The notes under the pieces: model-generated | Databases searched by the model: none | What the model was told of the DNA's origin: nothing | The model's input: the letters and a program-made list of their open reading frames with translations, nothing else | Position numbers and translations under genes: made by a program | Part shown: one piece after another, positions 5,634 to 14,254 of the stretch | Position numbering within the stretch: the first letter of the stretch is position 1 | Layout: each line of letters starts with the position of its first letter | Source of the DNA: an uncultured Collinsella sp. | Lineage (GTDB): Bacteria; Actinomycetota; Coriobacteriia; Coriobacteriales; Coriobacteriaceae | Assembly (NCBI GenBank): GCA_902493125.1 | Contig: CABUOF010000025.1 | Coordinates: 1-26,811 of the forward strand | Direction of reading: 5' to 3' | Length of the DNA: 26,811 bases

Positions 5634-7994
5634 CTACACACGGCGCTTGAGCTGAGCTCCGCCTTCGCCGGGCATAAGACGGCGCGCGTCATAGACCGAG
5701 TCAACACTGCTGATGGAAGCCAGCAGCGGATCAAGACCGCTCGCGTCCGAGATCTCGACCATAAAGCGCAGGGTCGCAATACCCTCGCGGTTGGTCGAGG
5801 TGGCAGCGGAAAGGATATTGCCACCCGCATCGCCAATGGCAATGGTGACGTCCTTGAGCAGGCCCATGCGATCCAGGCACTCGACCACGATCTCGACTTG
5901 GAAGAGGGTGTCGGCAGCGCCGTCCCACTCCACATCGATCATGCGCTCGGGATGTTCCATAAGACCCTTGACGTTAGGGCAGTTGGCGCGATGCACCGAA
6001 ACGCCACGACCGCGCGTGATGAAGCCGACGATGTCGTCGCCCGTCACGGGGTTGCAGCAATGAGCCAGACGGACCAGCAGGCCGCTGTTGCTCTCGCCCT
6101 TGACGATAATGCCGTTACTGGCGCTCTTGCCGCGCTTTTGCGGCTTGCGGTTGGAGCCGCGAGCGGGCTGCTTCACGACCTCGGCGATAGCCTCGGCCTT
6201 GGTGAGCTGTTCCTCGGGCTTGGGGTCCAAGATTTGCTCGACCTTATTGCCCACAGCGCGCGGGGCAACCTTGCCGGCGCCGACGGCGGCAAACAGGTCC
6301 TCGAGCTGCTTGAAGTTAAACTGCTCCGCCACGGCGTTGAGTGCACGCGTTGAACGCGGCGTAGAAATGCCATAGCCACGCTTACGCAGGTCCTTGGCCA
6401 GCATATCGCGACCGGCGGCAGCGTCGTCGTCCTTGGTCGCAGCGGCAAAATAGCGGCGGATCTTTGACTTGGCGGAAGGTGTCTTAACGATCTTGAGCCA
6501 ATCGCGCGACGGCTTGGAACTCTTGTTAGTCAGGATTTCAACGCGGTCGCCCGTCTTGATCTCGTGCGTGAGCGGAGCCACCGCACCGTTGATTTTGGCG
6601 CCGACGCAGTGGTTTCCCACCTCGGTGTGAACGGCATAGGCAAAGTCGAGCGGCGTGGAGCCGGCACGAAGCGCCATGACCTCGCCTTTGGGCGTGAAGA
6701 CAAAGATCTCCTGATCGAACAGATCGACCTTCAGCGAGTGCAGGTATTCCTTGGCATCGGTAATCTCGTCGGAAGCCGCCCAATCGAGCGAATGCTTGAG
6801 CCAGTTGATCTGGTCGTCCAAACGTTGAGCGTCATTGGTCTTGGAAGCAGACGATCCGCCCGACTTCTTATATAGCCAGTGGGCGGCAATGCCGTACTCG
6901 GCCTGCTCATGCATCTCGTAGGTTCGAATCTGAATCTCGAGCGGACGAGCCGTAGGGCCGATGACCGTCGTGTGGAGCGACTGGTAGTTATTGACCTTGG
7001 GCATGGCGATATAGTCTTTAAAGCGACCAGGCATGGGGTGCCACAGCGTATGCACCGCACCGAGCGTGGAGTAGCAATCGCGCACCGAATGGGTAATTAC
7101 GCGCAGCGCCACCAGGTCGTAGATCTCGGAGAACTCCTTGCCCTTGCGCTTCATCTTTTGGTAGATGGACCAATAGTGCTTGGAGCGGCCGTTGATCTGG
7201 AAGTCCTCCAGACCAATGCGGTTGAGCTCATCGGTAAGCGTCTTGATGGTCTCGGCAAGGTAGCGTTCGCGGACCTCGCGCGACTCAGCTACCATACGCG
7301 CGATGCGCTGGTAGGCATCGGGCTCCAGGTAGAAGAAGGACAGGTCCTCGAGCTCCCACTTAATAGAGCTCATGCCCAGGCGGTCGGCCAAAGGCGCGTA
7401 CCCGTCCATGGTCTCGCGAGCCTTAAACAGGCGACGATCCTCGCGCAGGGCTGCCAGCGTTCGCATGTTGTGCAGACGATCGGCAAGTTTAACGATGATG
7501 ACGCGGATGTCCTTGGACATGGCGAGGAACATCTTGCGCAGCGTGAGCGCCTGCTTCTCGTCCATGCTGTCGACTTCGATGTTGGTGAGCTTGGTCACGC
7601 CATCGACGAGCTCGGCCACCGTATCGCCAAACAGGCCGGAAACATCGGCGAGCGAGGTCTCGGTATCCTCGACGGTATCGTGCAGCAGCGCGGCACACAC
7701 CACATCGCAGTCCATCTTGAGATCGGCCAAAATGATGGCAACCTCGACGGGATGGTTAATGTACATCTCGCCCGAGCGGCGCTTTTGGTTGCAGTGCTTC
7801 TCGGCGGCAAAGCAGTAGGCCTGCTCAACCTTAGAAAAGTCGTCCTCATTCATATATTTGAGGCACAGGCGCTCCAGCTTGTCGTAGCTGTCCGCCATAA
7901 TCTCGGGCGGCAGCTCATCGGCATGCTTATAGTGCTCCATCTCCGAAAACGGCTGGAGGGTGGAATCATGGGCGGTACGGGCTGCGGCATCCAT
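5634..7994 (-). CDS. rel: Bifunctional (p)ppGpp synthetase/hydrolase Rel
   Basis: This 786-residue RelA/SpoT homologue makes and degrades the stringent-response alarmone (p)ppGpp. Domains in order: HD hydrolase (about 75-180) with INHPVEV and the intact HDTVED at 105-110; synthetase (about 265-375) with GRSKHYWSIYQK, GRFKDYIAMPK and EYGIAAHW; TGS (about 428-490); a conserved Cys-rich segment (HCCNPV...HRANCPN, 645-674); and a C-terminal ACT domain (about 699-772). The RFKD motif is the RxKD form typical of bifunctional Rel, and the intact HD residues agree, so both activities are expected. The start is the ATG at 7994, with GGGGA upstream. It lies 15 bp after recJ on the same strand. In Bacillus the order is recJ-apt-relA, so the association is conserved, but apt is missing between them. 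Confidence 0.96.
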   Translation of the reverse strand: MDAAARTAHDSTLQPFSEMEHYKHADELPPEIMADSYDKLERLCLKYMNEDDFSKVEQAYCFAAEKHCNQKRRSGEMYINHPVEVAIILADLKMDCDVVCAALLHDTVEDTETSLADVSGLFGDTVAELVDGVTKLTNIEVDSMDEKQALTLRKMFLAMSKDIRVIIVKLADRLHNMRTLAALREDRRLFKARETMDGYAPLADRLGMSSIKWELEDLSFFYLEPDAYQRIARMVAESREVRERYLAETIKTLTDELNRIGLEDFQINGRSKHYWSIYQKMKRKGKEFSEIYDLVALRVITHSVRDCYSTLGAVHTLWHPMPGRFKDYIAMPKVNNYQSLHTTVIGPTARPLEIQIRTYEMHEQAEYGIAAHWLYKKSGGSSASKTNDAQRLDDQINWLKHSLDWAASDEITDAKEYLHSLKVDLFDQEIFVFTPKGEVMALRAGSTPLDFAYAVHTEVGNHCVGAKINGAVAPLTHEIKTGDRVEILTNKSSKPSRDWLKIVKTPSAKSKIRRYFAAATKDDDAAAGRDMLAKDLRKRGYGISTPRSTRALNAVAEQFNFKQLEDLFAAVGAGKVAPRAVGNKVEQILDPKPEEQLTKAEAIAEVVKQPARGSNRKPQKRGKSASNGIIVKGESNSGLLVRLAHCCNPVTGDDIVGFITRGRGVSVHRANCPNVKGLMEHPERMIDVEWDGAADTLFQVEIVVECLDRMGLLKDVTIAIGDAGGNILSAATSTNREGIATLRFMVEISDASGLDPLLASISSVDSVYDARRLMPGEGGAQLKRRV

Positions 7995-8009
7995 CGAGGT
8001 CCCCTTCCC

Positions 8010-11000
8010 CTAGGCCCGCGGTACGATCGGGCGGTTAACTTTGGCTAGCATATCAGAAGCGCACGAATCGAGCGCCCAGCTCCGGAAAGCCGAAAACTCC
8101 ATGCGCGAGCGCAAGCCCTCCAAATAGCGAATTGACCTGCTCAATTGCACGCGGCCGGGGTTTTCGGCCATCGCGATGCGACGAGTGTCGTCAAACCCCG
8201 AAACTCGACAGAAACCAAGCTCTTCGAAGATTCCCAGGCCGCTTTCCACCGAACGCTCGTCGACCGGCGTGCGAGCATCGATGGCAAGGCACATCTGCGC
8301 GATGTCGATATCGCTCGCGCTAAAGGAATCGTCCCCGGTCTTGCCGCGGTTGGAGCGCCACATGGTCTGCAGCGCGCGATAGAGCGTGACGAGCTCGTCG
8401 CGCTCGGGCGCATAGCAGTCGAGTAGGCGCTCGTTAATACGGGCGTCACGCGACGAATAGAGTAGATGGATCACGGCGGGTTGGCCATCGCGACCGGCGC
8501 GGCCGCTCATCTGGTTAAACTCAATGCCGCCAAACGGCATGTGATAGAGCACGACATGGCGAATATCGGGAAGGTTGACGCCCTCGCCAAAGGCGGATGT
8601 CGAGACGATGCAGCTGAGGCTGCCGTCTCGAAACGCCTCCTCTACGCGATGGCGGTCGGTGCGCGTAAGGCCAGCGTTATAGAACGCGATACGGGTCGCA
8701 CAGTCGGGAACGCGTTTGCGTAGTGTCTTGGCGAGCGCCACGGACTGGTCACGCGAATTGACGTAAATGACGGTCTTCTCCCCCGTCGCCACGATCGACA
8801 CCAAACGGTTCTCGCGGCTCGCAAGGTCGCGGTCGTCCTCGAGCTGCAGGTTCTCGCGCACCGTCTCGTCGACCACCGTGCGAGTGATTGGCAACATGCG
8901 GGCAAGCTCGGCCACGACCGGAGCCGTCGCGGTGGCCGTCGCAGCCATAACGACCGGGTCGCCCAGGGCTTTGAGGATATCGGGCATGTCAAGATAGGCG
9001 CTACGGTCGCCGCCCTTGGCAAGGCCGGCGTGGTGCGCCTCATCGATAACGACAAAGCCGATGCGGCCCGAACGCGCGAAACGGTCACGGTGGATAGACA
9101 GGAACTCGGGCGTCGTGAGCACGATACCGGTGCGGCCCGAAGCTAGGCCGGCGAACACGTCATCGCGTGCGGCCTCCACGGTCTCGCCGGTCAGCACGCC
9201 AACGCCAATGCCAAGCGCTGCCATCGTCGACGAGAGGTGATAGGCCTGGTCGGCAACGAGCGCACGCAGCGGATAGACAAAGATGCTCGCACGCCCGCGA
9301 AGGACCGCCTCGCGCGCGGCATGCACATGGAAGATGAGCGACTTGCCGCGCCCCGTTCCCATAACGGCCAGAACACTCTGGTGATCGGCCAGGGCATCGA
9401 GCGCCTCGACCTGCGCGCGGTGCGGCTGGTTCGAGCCGATAAAGCTATGGATAAGCGAGCGCGTCAGCTCGGTATAAGAAAGCTGGGCGAGCGTCTCGCG
9501 TTTACGCGACTCCAGGCGCAGGCCGGAATCCGCCGGCTGCACGCCACGACGAAGCTCGCATGCCGGATCGTCGACGCTGGGCAGCGTGGTATCGCGAACC
9601 AGAACATCCTTGATCATGAGCTTGGGCTTCACACGCCCCTGCCAATGCTCGGCAACGGCCTCGAACACCAAGTCGACAGCGCTATCGCAGTTGATGAGCT
9701 TATCGATTTGCGGCACGCGGAACATAATGGCCGGCACGCTCGCGGCGCCATCGGTCGCCACAAAGCGCATGTGCTCGCCGGTTTTGCCCACCACGGCGCG
9801 ATCGCACATCGTCACGCCCTCGGCGGCCAGCAGCGGCACCTTGTTGCCCTGGCCAAACGGCTCAAGACGGGAAATCTGCTCTATAGTCTCGATATTCAGC
9901 TCGGAAAGGTCGACCGTGGCGGCAACCTCGTCGATGTCTTCAAAGTCCTCGGCGGGAATCTCCGATAGCACGGCGGAAAGGCGACGACGGAATTCATCGA
10001 GCTTGGATGCCTCGATGGTCACTCCCACCGCACCGGCATGTCCGCCGCGACGAATCAGCAGGTCGGAACAGCGCTCGACGGCGTCAAACAGGTTAACTTT
10101 GCCCACCGAGCGACCAGAGCCGCGCGCGATACCGTCCTCGATCGAGAACAGCAGCGCCGGCACGTGATAGCGGTTGGTCAGACGGCTTGCCACGATGCCC
10201 TTGACACCCTCGTGCCAGCCTTCACCGCCCACGACGATCGCGCGTCCGCCGTCATAGGTCTCCTCGACCTTTGCCATGGCATCGCGCGTGAGCTCCGCCT
10301 CGATCTCACGGCGCTGGCGGTTGATTTCCTCGAGCTCAGCCGCCAGCGCGCTTGCTTCGATGGGATTGCGGGCAAGCAGCAGGTCGAGCGCCAGCTTGGG
10401 ATCGGCCATGCGACCGGCAGCGTTTAAGCGGGGAATGAGCGAGAATGACAGGCCATCCGCCGTAATGCTCGAAAGGTCCGCCTTGGCGAGCGCGGCAAGC
10501 GCGATATAGCCGGGGCGAGCGGTTACGCGCATCTGCTGGATGCCCTCGGCAACCAGCGCGCGGTTCTCGGGCGTGAGCGGCATCATGTCGGACACGGTGC
10601 CCAGCGCCGCGACCTCGATTAGCGAACGCCAATACGACGGCTTGCCCAGGCGCTCACCCAGGACTTGCACCAGCTTGAGCGCCACACCAGCACCGGCAAG
10701 CTCGCGCGAGGGGCCCTCGTCTTCGAGCTTGGGGTCGGTCAGGGGCACACCCTGCGGCACCTGGTCGGAGGGCTCGTGATGGTCCGTGACCACCAAATCG
10801 ATCCCCAGGCTCTCCAGATAGGAAACCTCTTCCTTGGCGGCAATGCCGTTATCGACGGTCACGATCAGCTGGGGGCGAGCGAGCTCGTTAACGCGGTCGA
10901 GTGCCGCGCGCGAAAGACCGTAGCCCTCATCAAAGCGATGCGGAATAAACGGCGTGACATCGGCGCCAAACGTGCGCAGCGCCTCGGTCAACAGGCAGGT

Positions 11001-11297
11001 CGACGTAATGCCGTCAACGTCAAAATCGCCAAAGACTGCAATGTGCTCGTGGTTGCGAATAGCACGCTCGACGCGGTCGGCAACGACCGACATGCCCGGG
11101 ATAATGAGTGGGTCGGCCCAGTCGCGATCGAGCGAAGGCGTCAAAAACAATTGGCCCTCTTTGATGGAGCCGATGCCGTGCGCGACCATAATGCGCGCCA
11201 CCAGTCCGGGAATGCCCAGACCAGCCGAAAGCTCCTTTTCGAGCCCGGGGTTTTGCTGAGCGACCGCCCAGCGATGCGTCGTCTTAAGCGATGACAT
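8010..11297 (-). CDS. recJ: RecJ exonuclease fused to SF2 (RecQ-like) helicase
   Basis: A 1095-residue protein with two enzymes in one chain. Residues 1-570 form a RecJ-type 5'-3' single-strand DNA exonuclease: DFDVDG (91-96), VDN (148-150), the DHH motif in VVTDHHE (172-174), the DHHA1 block GGHAGAVG (418-425) and an OB-like segment to about 570. Residues 620-980 carry superfamily-2 helicase motifs: Walker A GTGRGKS (647-653), DEAH (752-755), the TATAT region (786-792), STSAFGEGVNLPD (899-911) and QMSGRAGRDG (929-938), closest to RecQ. I see no RecQ zinc cysteine cluster or HRDC domain; residues 985-1095 are unassigned. RecQ and RecJ cooperate in RecF-pathway end resection, so the fusion makes functional sense. 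I prefer the ATG at 11297 (GGGGGT upstream); a GTG at 11342 is an alternative. It probably forms an operon with rel. Confidence 0.93.
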   Translation of the reverse strand: MSSLKTTHRWAVAQQNPGLEKELSAGLGIPGLVARIMVAHGIGSIKEGQLFLTPSLDRDWADPLIIPGMSVVADRVERAIRNHEHIAVFGDFDVDGITSTCLLTEALRTFGADVTPFIPHRFDEGYGLSRAALDRVNELARPQLIVTVDNGIAAKEEVSYLESLGIDLVVTDHHEPSDQVPQGVPLTDPKLEDEGPSRELAGAGVALKLVQVLGERLGKPSYWRSLIEVAALGTVSDMMPLTPENRALVAEGIQQMRVTARPGYIALAALAKADLSSITADGLSFSLIPRLNAAGRMADPKLALDLLLARNPIEASALAAELEEINRQRREIEAELTRDAMAKVEETYDGGRAIVVGGEGWHEGVKGIVASRLTNRYHVPALLFSIEDGIARGSGRSVGKVNLFDAVERCSDLLIRRGGHAGAVGVTIEASKLDEFRRRLSAVLSEIPAEDFEDIDEVAATVDLSELNIETIEQISRLEPFGQGNKVPLLAAEGVTMCDRAVVGKTGEHMRFVATDGAASVPAIMFRVPQIDKLINCDSAVDLVFEAVAEHWQGRVKPKLMIKDVLVRDTTLPSVDDPACELRRGVQPADSGLRLESRKRETLAQLSYTELTRSLIHSFIGSNQPHRAQVEALDALADHQSVLAVMGTGRGKSLIFHVHAAREAVLRGRASIFVYPLRALVADQAYHLSSTMAALGIGVGVLTGETVEAARDDVFAGLASGRTGIVLTTPEFLSIHRDRFARSGRIGFVVIDEAHHAGLAKGGDRSAYLDMPDILKALGDPVVMAATATATAPVVAELARMLPITRTVVDETVRENLQLEDDRDLASRENRLVSIVATGEKTVIYVNSRDQSVALAKTLRKRVPDCATRIAFYNAGLTRTDRHRVEEAFRDGSLSCIVSTSAFGEGVNLPDIRHVVLYHMPFGGIEFNQMSGRAGRDGQPAVIHLLYSSRDARINERLLDCYAPERDELVTLYRALQTMWRSNRGKTGDDSFSASDIDIAQMCLAIDARTPVDERSVESGLGIFEELGFCRVSGFDDTRRIAMAENPGRVQLSRSIRYLEGLRSRMEFSAFRSWALDSCASDMLAKVNRPIVPRA

Positions 11298-11342
11298 AGG
11301 CGCCCACCCCCGATAGGGGCAGGTCGCCGCGATACCTCTCAC

Positions 11343-11571
11343 GGTTCATAGCGATGAGTCCTCTGTGTATGCCCGCTTCGGCAGGCAGATCTGTTGAACG
11401 GATTTATTATACCGTGCAGCGCGGACGCAAAACGCCGCGGTGCGCCGCGGTTTCGGCAAACGATGGCGGTAATGGCCTCGAAATAATCGAGCGTTTCAAC
11501 CGCACGGACGCATACGAGCGTCTAGCATATCCATACAAACGAGTTCGCGGATAAAGGGAGTCACGGGACAT
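11343..11571. promoter_or_regulatory. Divergent promoter region, recJ / symporter
   Basis: This 229-bp gap separates recJ (minus) from the symporter (plus). The minus strand has a perfect TATAAT at 11406-11411 with only a weak -35, a likely recJ promoter. CCGCGG occurs twice at 11435-11450, forming a hairpin. For the plus gene I see an AGGGAG site about 10 nt before its ATG and a possible -10 TAGCAT near 11522, but no clear -35. Confidence 0.5.
11406..11411 (-). promoter_or_regulatory. -10 box of recJ
   Basis: Consensus TATAAT on the minus strand, about 110 bp before the chosen recJ start. The -35 at 17 bp is CGTTTT, poor, so another factor or an extended element may help. Confidence 0.5.
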
Positions 11572-12570
11572 ATGAAGCAATGGGCTGGACTGGGAAAGTT
11601 CCTCGCGGGGCATATGCAGATCATCGTTCCGATTTGTGTGGCGCTCGGCGTGCTCTTTCCCCAGCAGATCGGCGTGCTCAAGCCCATTGTTCCCGCCCTC
11701 TTCGCCTTTATGACGTTTCAGGGCGCGCTCAGCAACACCTTTCACCAGGTAGCCGAGGTGTTCCACCGTCCGCTACACCTGATTCTGGCGCTGCTGGTCT
11801 CGGCAGTGCTTATTCCCATCGCGGCGTATGCCATAGGGTCACTCTTCTTTGGTTCCAACCCCAACCTTGTCTGCGGCATCGTGCTCGAGTACAGCGTACC
11901 CGTGGCAGTCACTGCCTTTATGTGGATCAGCATGTTCGGCGGCAACGGCCCGCTCGCGCTCACCATCATCCTGACGTCCTCGGTCATCTCACCTGTGACG
12001 ATTCCTCTTACGCTCAAGCTCCTGCTGGGCGCCACCGTCTCGATCGACGTGCCGAGCATGATGCAGAATATGGCCTTTATGATCGCCATACCCGCCGTGC
12101 TCGGTATCGTCATTAACGAACTCACGCGCGGCTGGGGTCATGAGAAACTCTCCCCCGCGCTTTCGCCCGCCTGCAAGTTCATGATGATGGGCGTCATCGC
12201 GTCCAACTCCACCGCCATAAGCGAGTACGTGCTGCACATGAACATGGTACGCCTGGAAGTCGCCCTCTTTATTCTGGTGTTCGCCATCAGCGGTTTTGTC
12301 GTGGGCATTCTGGTCGCCCGCGCGCTGCATCTGCCATATAGCGAAACGACCACCATGTGCTTTACCTGCGGCATGCGCAATATCTCTTCGGGCGCCGTCA
12401 TCGCCACGCAATACTTTCCGGGCGAAGTTGTGTTTCCCGTCATGTGTGGAACGTTGTTTCAGCAGGTGCTCGCCTCGCTTATCGGGCAATTCTTTGAGCG
12501 TCTGACCGGCGAGGAGCGCGCCGCCCAGCGCAAGCGCGTCGAGGCCGGCCGCGATGCAATGGCGCGCTAA
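11572..12570 (+). CDS. Bile acid:sodium symporter family (BASS) transporter
   Basis: A 332-residue integral membrane protein with about 9-10 hydrophobic segments across residues 12-310 and a short charged C-terminal tail. The pattern (FMTFQGAL early, then paired discontinuous helices, with SSGAVIATQYFPGEVVFPVMCGTLFQQ late) fits the SBF/BASS superfamily of sodium-coupled organic anion carriers. Members move bile acids, pantothenate, pyruvate or other acids; the substrate cannot be read from sequence, and the family name does not prove bile acid transport. It stands alone, divergent from recJ. The start is the ATG at 11572; a purine-rich site lies about 10 nt upstream. It converges on the DUF4931-type gene 27 bp away. 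Confidence 0.85.
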   Translation: MKQWAGLGKFLAGHMQIIVPICVALGVLFPQQIGVLKPIVPALFAFMTFQGALSNTFHQVAEVFHRPLHLILALLVSAVLIPIAAYAIGSLFFGSNPNLVCGIVLEYSVPVAVTAFMWISMFGGNGPLALTIILTSSVISPVTIPLTLKLLLGATVSIDVPSMMQNMAFMIAIPAVLGIVINELTRGWGHEKLSPALSPACKFMMMGVIASNSTAISEYVLHMNMVRLEVALFILVFAISGFVVGILVARALHLPYSETTTMCFTCGMRNISSGAVIATQYFPGEVVFPVMCGTLFQQVLASLIGQFFERLTGEERAAQRKRVEAGRDAMAR

Positions 12571-12587
12571 ACCGTCCGCAGTGTGCG

Positions 12588-12613
12588 GGCGCTCACTTTA
12601 CGATGTGAGCGCC
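12588..12613. terminator. Inverted repeat between convergent genes
   Basis: A 9-bp perfect inverted repeat GGCGCTCAC / GTGAGCGCC with an 8-nt loop overlaps the last codons and stop of the minus-strand gene. It may serve as a shared, T-poor terminator. Confidence 0.45.
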
Positions 12614-13398
12614 TCCAGATGTGCGCGGAGTCGCTCCGCATCGACATCGAGCGTGGTCTCAGCATTGACCTGGGCCAAACGATAGCCGACAAAGTAGGGC
12701 GAAACCACCCAACGCGGCAGCGCTTTGGCAATGGTCCGGTCGCTCATGTGATAGAAGAACAGGTTGTACGACTCTGCACGACCGCCATGGTGCTCGTGCA
12801 AGATATAGCGCAGAGCTACCTGGATTGCATCGGCGAAGAGATTCGCCTCGGCTTGGTCTCTCGTGTCATCGCTGGCGGCGATTCCCTGCGGGGCTGAAAC
12901 GTTGATCTCAAAGAACCCCATGATCGGTTCGGTTGAGATATTGACCGAGATCCTCCCCTGTTGCCAGACATTGATGCCTTCGAAATTGGCAGAAGTCAGC
13001 GAAGTGTAGCCGTCTTCCTGCTCCAAACCCACAATCTGCATGTGCGGATGCACGAGACTACCGCCCGAGAGCGGACCCTTGTTCTTGTACATGAGCACGC
13101 TTCGATACTGCTGTGAATCGATCATCTGCTGCCAACAACCCAGGGCAAACCGCATCACATGGTGGAGTTCATCCGGCTCGTAGGTCACCAGGTCGGCATC
13201 GTGATCGGCCGACTCGATCAGCACGGTTTGACGGGTGGCGCGCAGGGTCTTGAACTTATTCTCGAGCCAAATGCAATCGCCATCACGGCGAATGATGTCG
13301 GTGAGCCCTTCTGTATCGCAAAAAGGGCACGCGGTGCCAGGGCGACGATTATCGTCGGGCTTACCGCTCGCCTGCTGAACGTCAAATACCAGCGCCAC
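12598..13398 (-). CDS. GalT/HIT-like nucleotidyltransferase-fold protein (DUF4931 type)
   Basis: A 266-residue protein resembling galactose-1-phosphate uridylyltransferase and HIT proteins. It shows a zinc-type CPFC (Cys24, Cys27), the segment RNLF-like WLENKFKTL (44-52), and GGSLVHPHMQIVG with HPHMQ at 117-121. In GalT the HPHGQ histidine carries the nucleotide, so a nucleotidyl transferase or hydrolase role is likely, substrate unknown. It does not align as a full GalT (about 350 residues), and the name DUF4931 is from memory of related annotations. It starts at GTG 13398, with GGAGGT 7 nt upstream that overlaps the end of cutC; only 3 bp separate the two genes, so they are translationally linked. 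Confidence 0.75.
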   Translation of the reverse strand: MALVFDVQQASGKPDDNRRPGTACPFCDTEGLTDIIRRDGDCIWLENKFKTLRATRQTVLIESADHDADLVTYEPDELHHVMRFALGCWQQMIDSQQYRSVLMYKNKGPLSGGSLVHPHMQIVGLEQEDGYTSLTSANFEGINVWQQGRISVNISTEPIMGFFEINVSAPQGIAASDDTRDQAEANLFADAIQVALRYILHEHHGGRAESYNLFFYHMSDRTIAKALPRWVVSPYFVGYRLAQVNAETTLDVDAERLRAHLEALTS

Positions 13399-13401
13399 GG
13401 G

Positions 13402-14079
13402 TTATACCTCCAGCGGCACGATCTTGGTGCCATGGAGCTCGGAGACGCCTAGCGCCGCCGCGACCGCGTCGCGATTTGCCGTAGTGATGCCGCCGCCGGG
13501 AAGGATGGTCAAACGATCGCCCGCATACTCGATTAAACGAGCCAGGTAATCGAAATTATCCTCGATCGACGTACCGGCAGCGCCGCCATGCGTGAGGATG
13601 CGCGTAACGCCGCAGTCGGCAAGTGTATCAATCGCATCGAGCTGAGCCTCGGGCGAGAGCTGGTCAAATGACATGTGGAAGGTGATGTCGATGGGATCAC
13701 GCTTACATTCCTCGGTCGCGCAGCCCGCAGCCATCACGAGGGCGCCAAGCGTAAGTTCGTCGAGCGCCCATCCGCCAGCGCAGGGTTTGCAGCAGCCAAA
13801 GACCAAGCCGTCAACGCCCGCACTCACGGCAAGGCCCAAGTCCATCTCCATCATGCGCAGCTCATCCTGGTTGTAGTGAAAGTCGCCGCCACGCGGACGG
13901 ATCATGCACATCACCCGTGCATCGTGTTCGTGGGCATAGTTGGTCGTAGCGCTGATAACGCCGGCCGAGGGCGTGGTACCACCGACGGCAAGGTTATCGC
14001 ACAGCTCGATGCGCCTTGCACCGGCATCGATAGCCGCCGGCACCCGCTCAAAGTTCTCGGCACAAAACTCGTACAGCAT
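13402..14079 (-). CDS. cutC: CutC family protein
   Basis: A 225-residue TIM-barrel protein of the CutC family. Family blocks are visible: RIELCDNLAVGGTTPS (23-38), MIRPRGGDFHYNQDE (59-73), ITFHMSFDQ (132-140), RILTHGGA (160-167) and ILPGGGI (192-198). CutC was first linked to copper homeostasis in E. coli, but its biochemical activity is unsettled and a copper role should not be assumed here. The start at 14079 has GGGGGT upstream; the open frame to 14292 adds 71 residues that overlap the inverted repeat and terminator and are not credible. It is the first gene of a two-gene operon with the GalT/HIT-like gene. Confidence 0.88.
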   Translation of the reverse strand: MLYEFCAENFERVPAAIDAGARRIELCDNLAVGGTTPSAGVISATTNYAHEHDARVMCMIRPRGGDFHYNQDELRMMEMDLGLAVSAGVDGLVFGCCKPCAGGWALDELTLGALVMAAGCATEECKRDPIDITFHMSFDQLSPEAQLDAIDTLADCGVTRILTHGGAAGTSIEDNFDYLARLIEYAGDRLTILPGGGITTANRDAVAAALGVSELHGTKIVPLEV

Positions 14080-14137
14080 AGATAGACCCCCAAAGACAGC
14101 AGATGTTTTCCGACGGGCATTGTCACACATCCCCATG

Positions 14138-14206
14138 AAGTTGCGGTGGAATAGGGACTGTTTTGGCCTCTTAGACTCCCATTTAGTCCCTATTCCACCG
14201 CAACTT
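14138..14206. repeat. 22-bp perfect inverted repeat element
   Basis: Two 22-bp arms (14138-14159 and 14185-14206) are perfect reverse complements around a 25-nt loop. They contain no T-run and lie next to the liv terminator, so this is not the operon terminator. I see no target-site duplication. It looks like a palindromic intergenic element of the REP or MITE kind; copy number cannot be judged from one window. Confidence 0.85.
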
Positions 14207-14244
14207 AAAAGGGGGCGCTGACCGGGTTGGTCAGCGCCCCCTTT
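14207..14244. terminator. Terminator of the liv operon
   Basis: A 13-bp perfect stem (14211-14223 with 14229-14241) with a 5-nt loop is flanked by AAAA and CTTT, so it can act in both directions. It lies 11 bp past the livF stop. Confidence 0.9.
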
Positions 14245-14254
14245 GTTGAATGGA

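Noticed and set aside
6879..8048. 389-residue plus-strand open frame
   Set aside because: Mirror of the rel HD/synthetase region; no independent motifs.
14094..14250. Inverted repeat plus hairpin considered as an insertion sequence
   Set aside because: Only 69 bp between outer ends, no transposase and no target-site duplication seen; kept as a repeat only.
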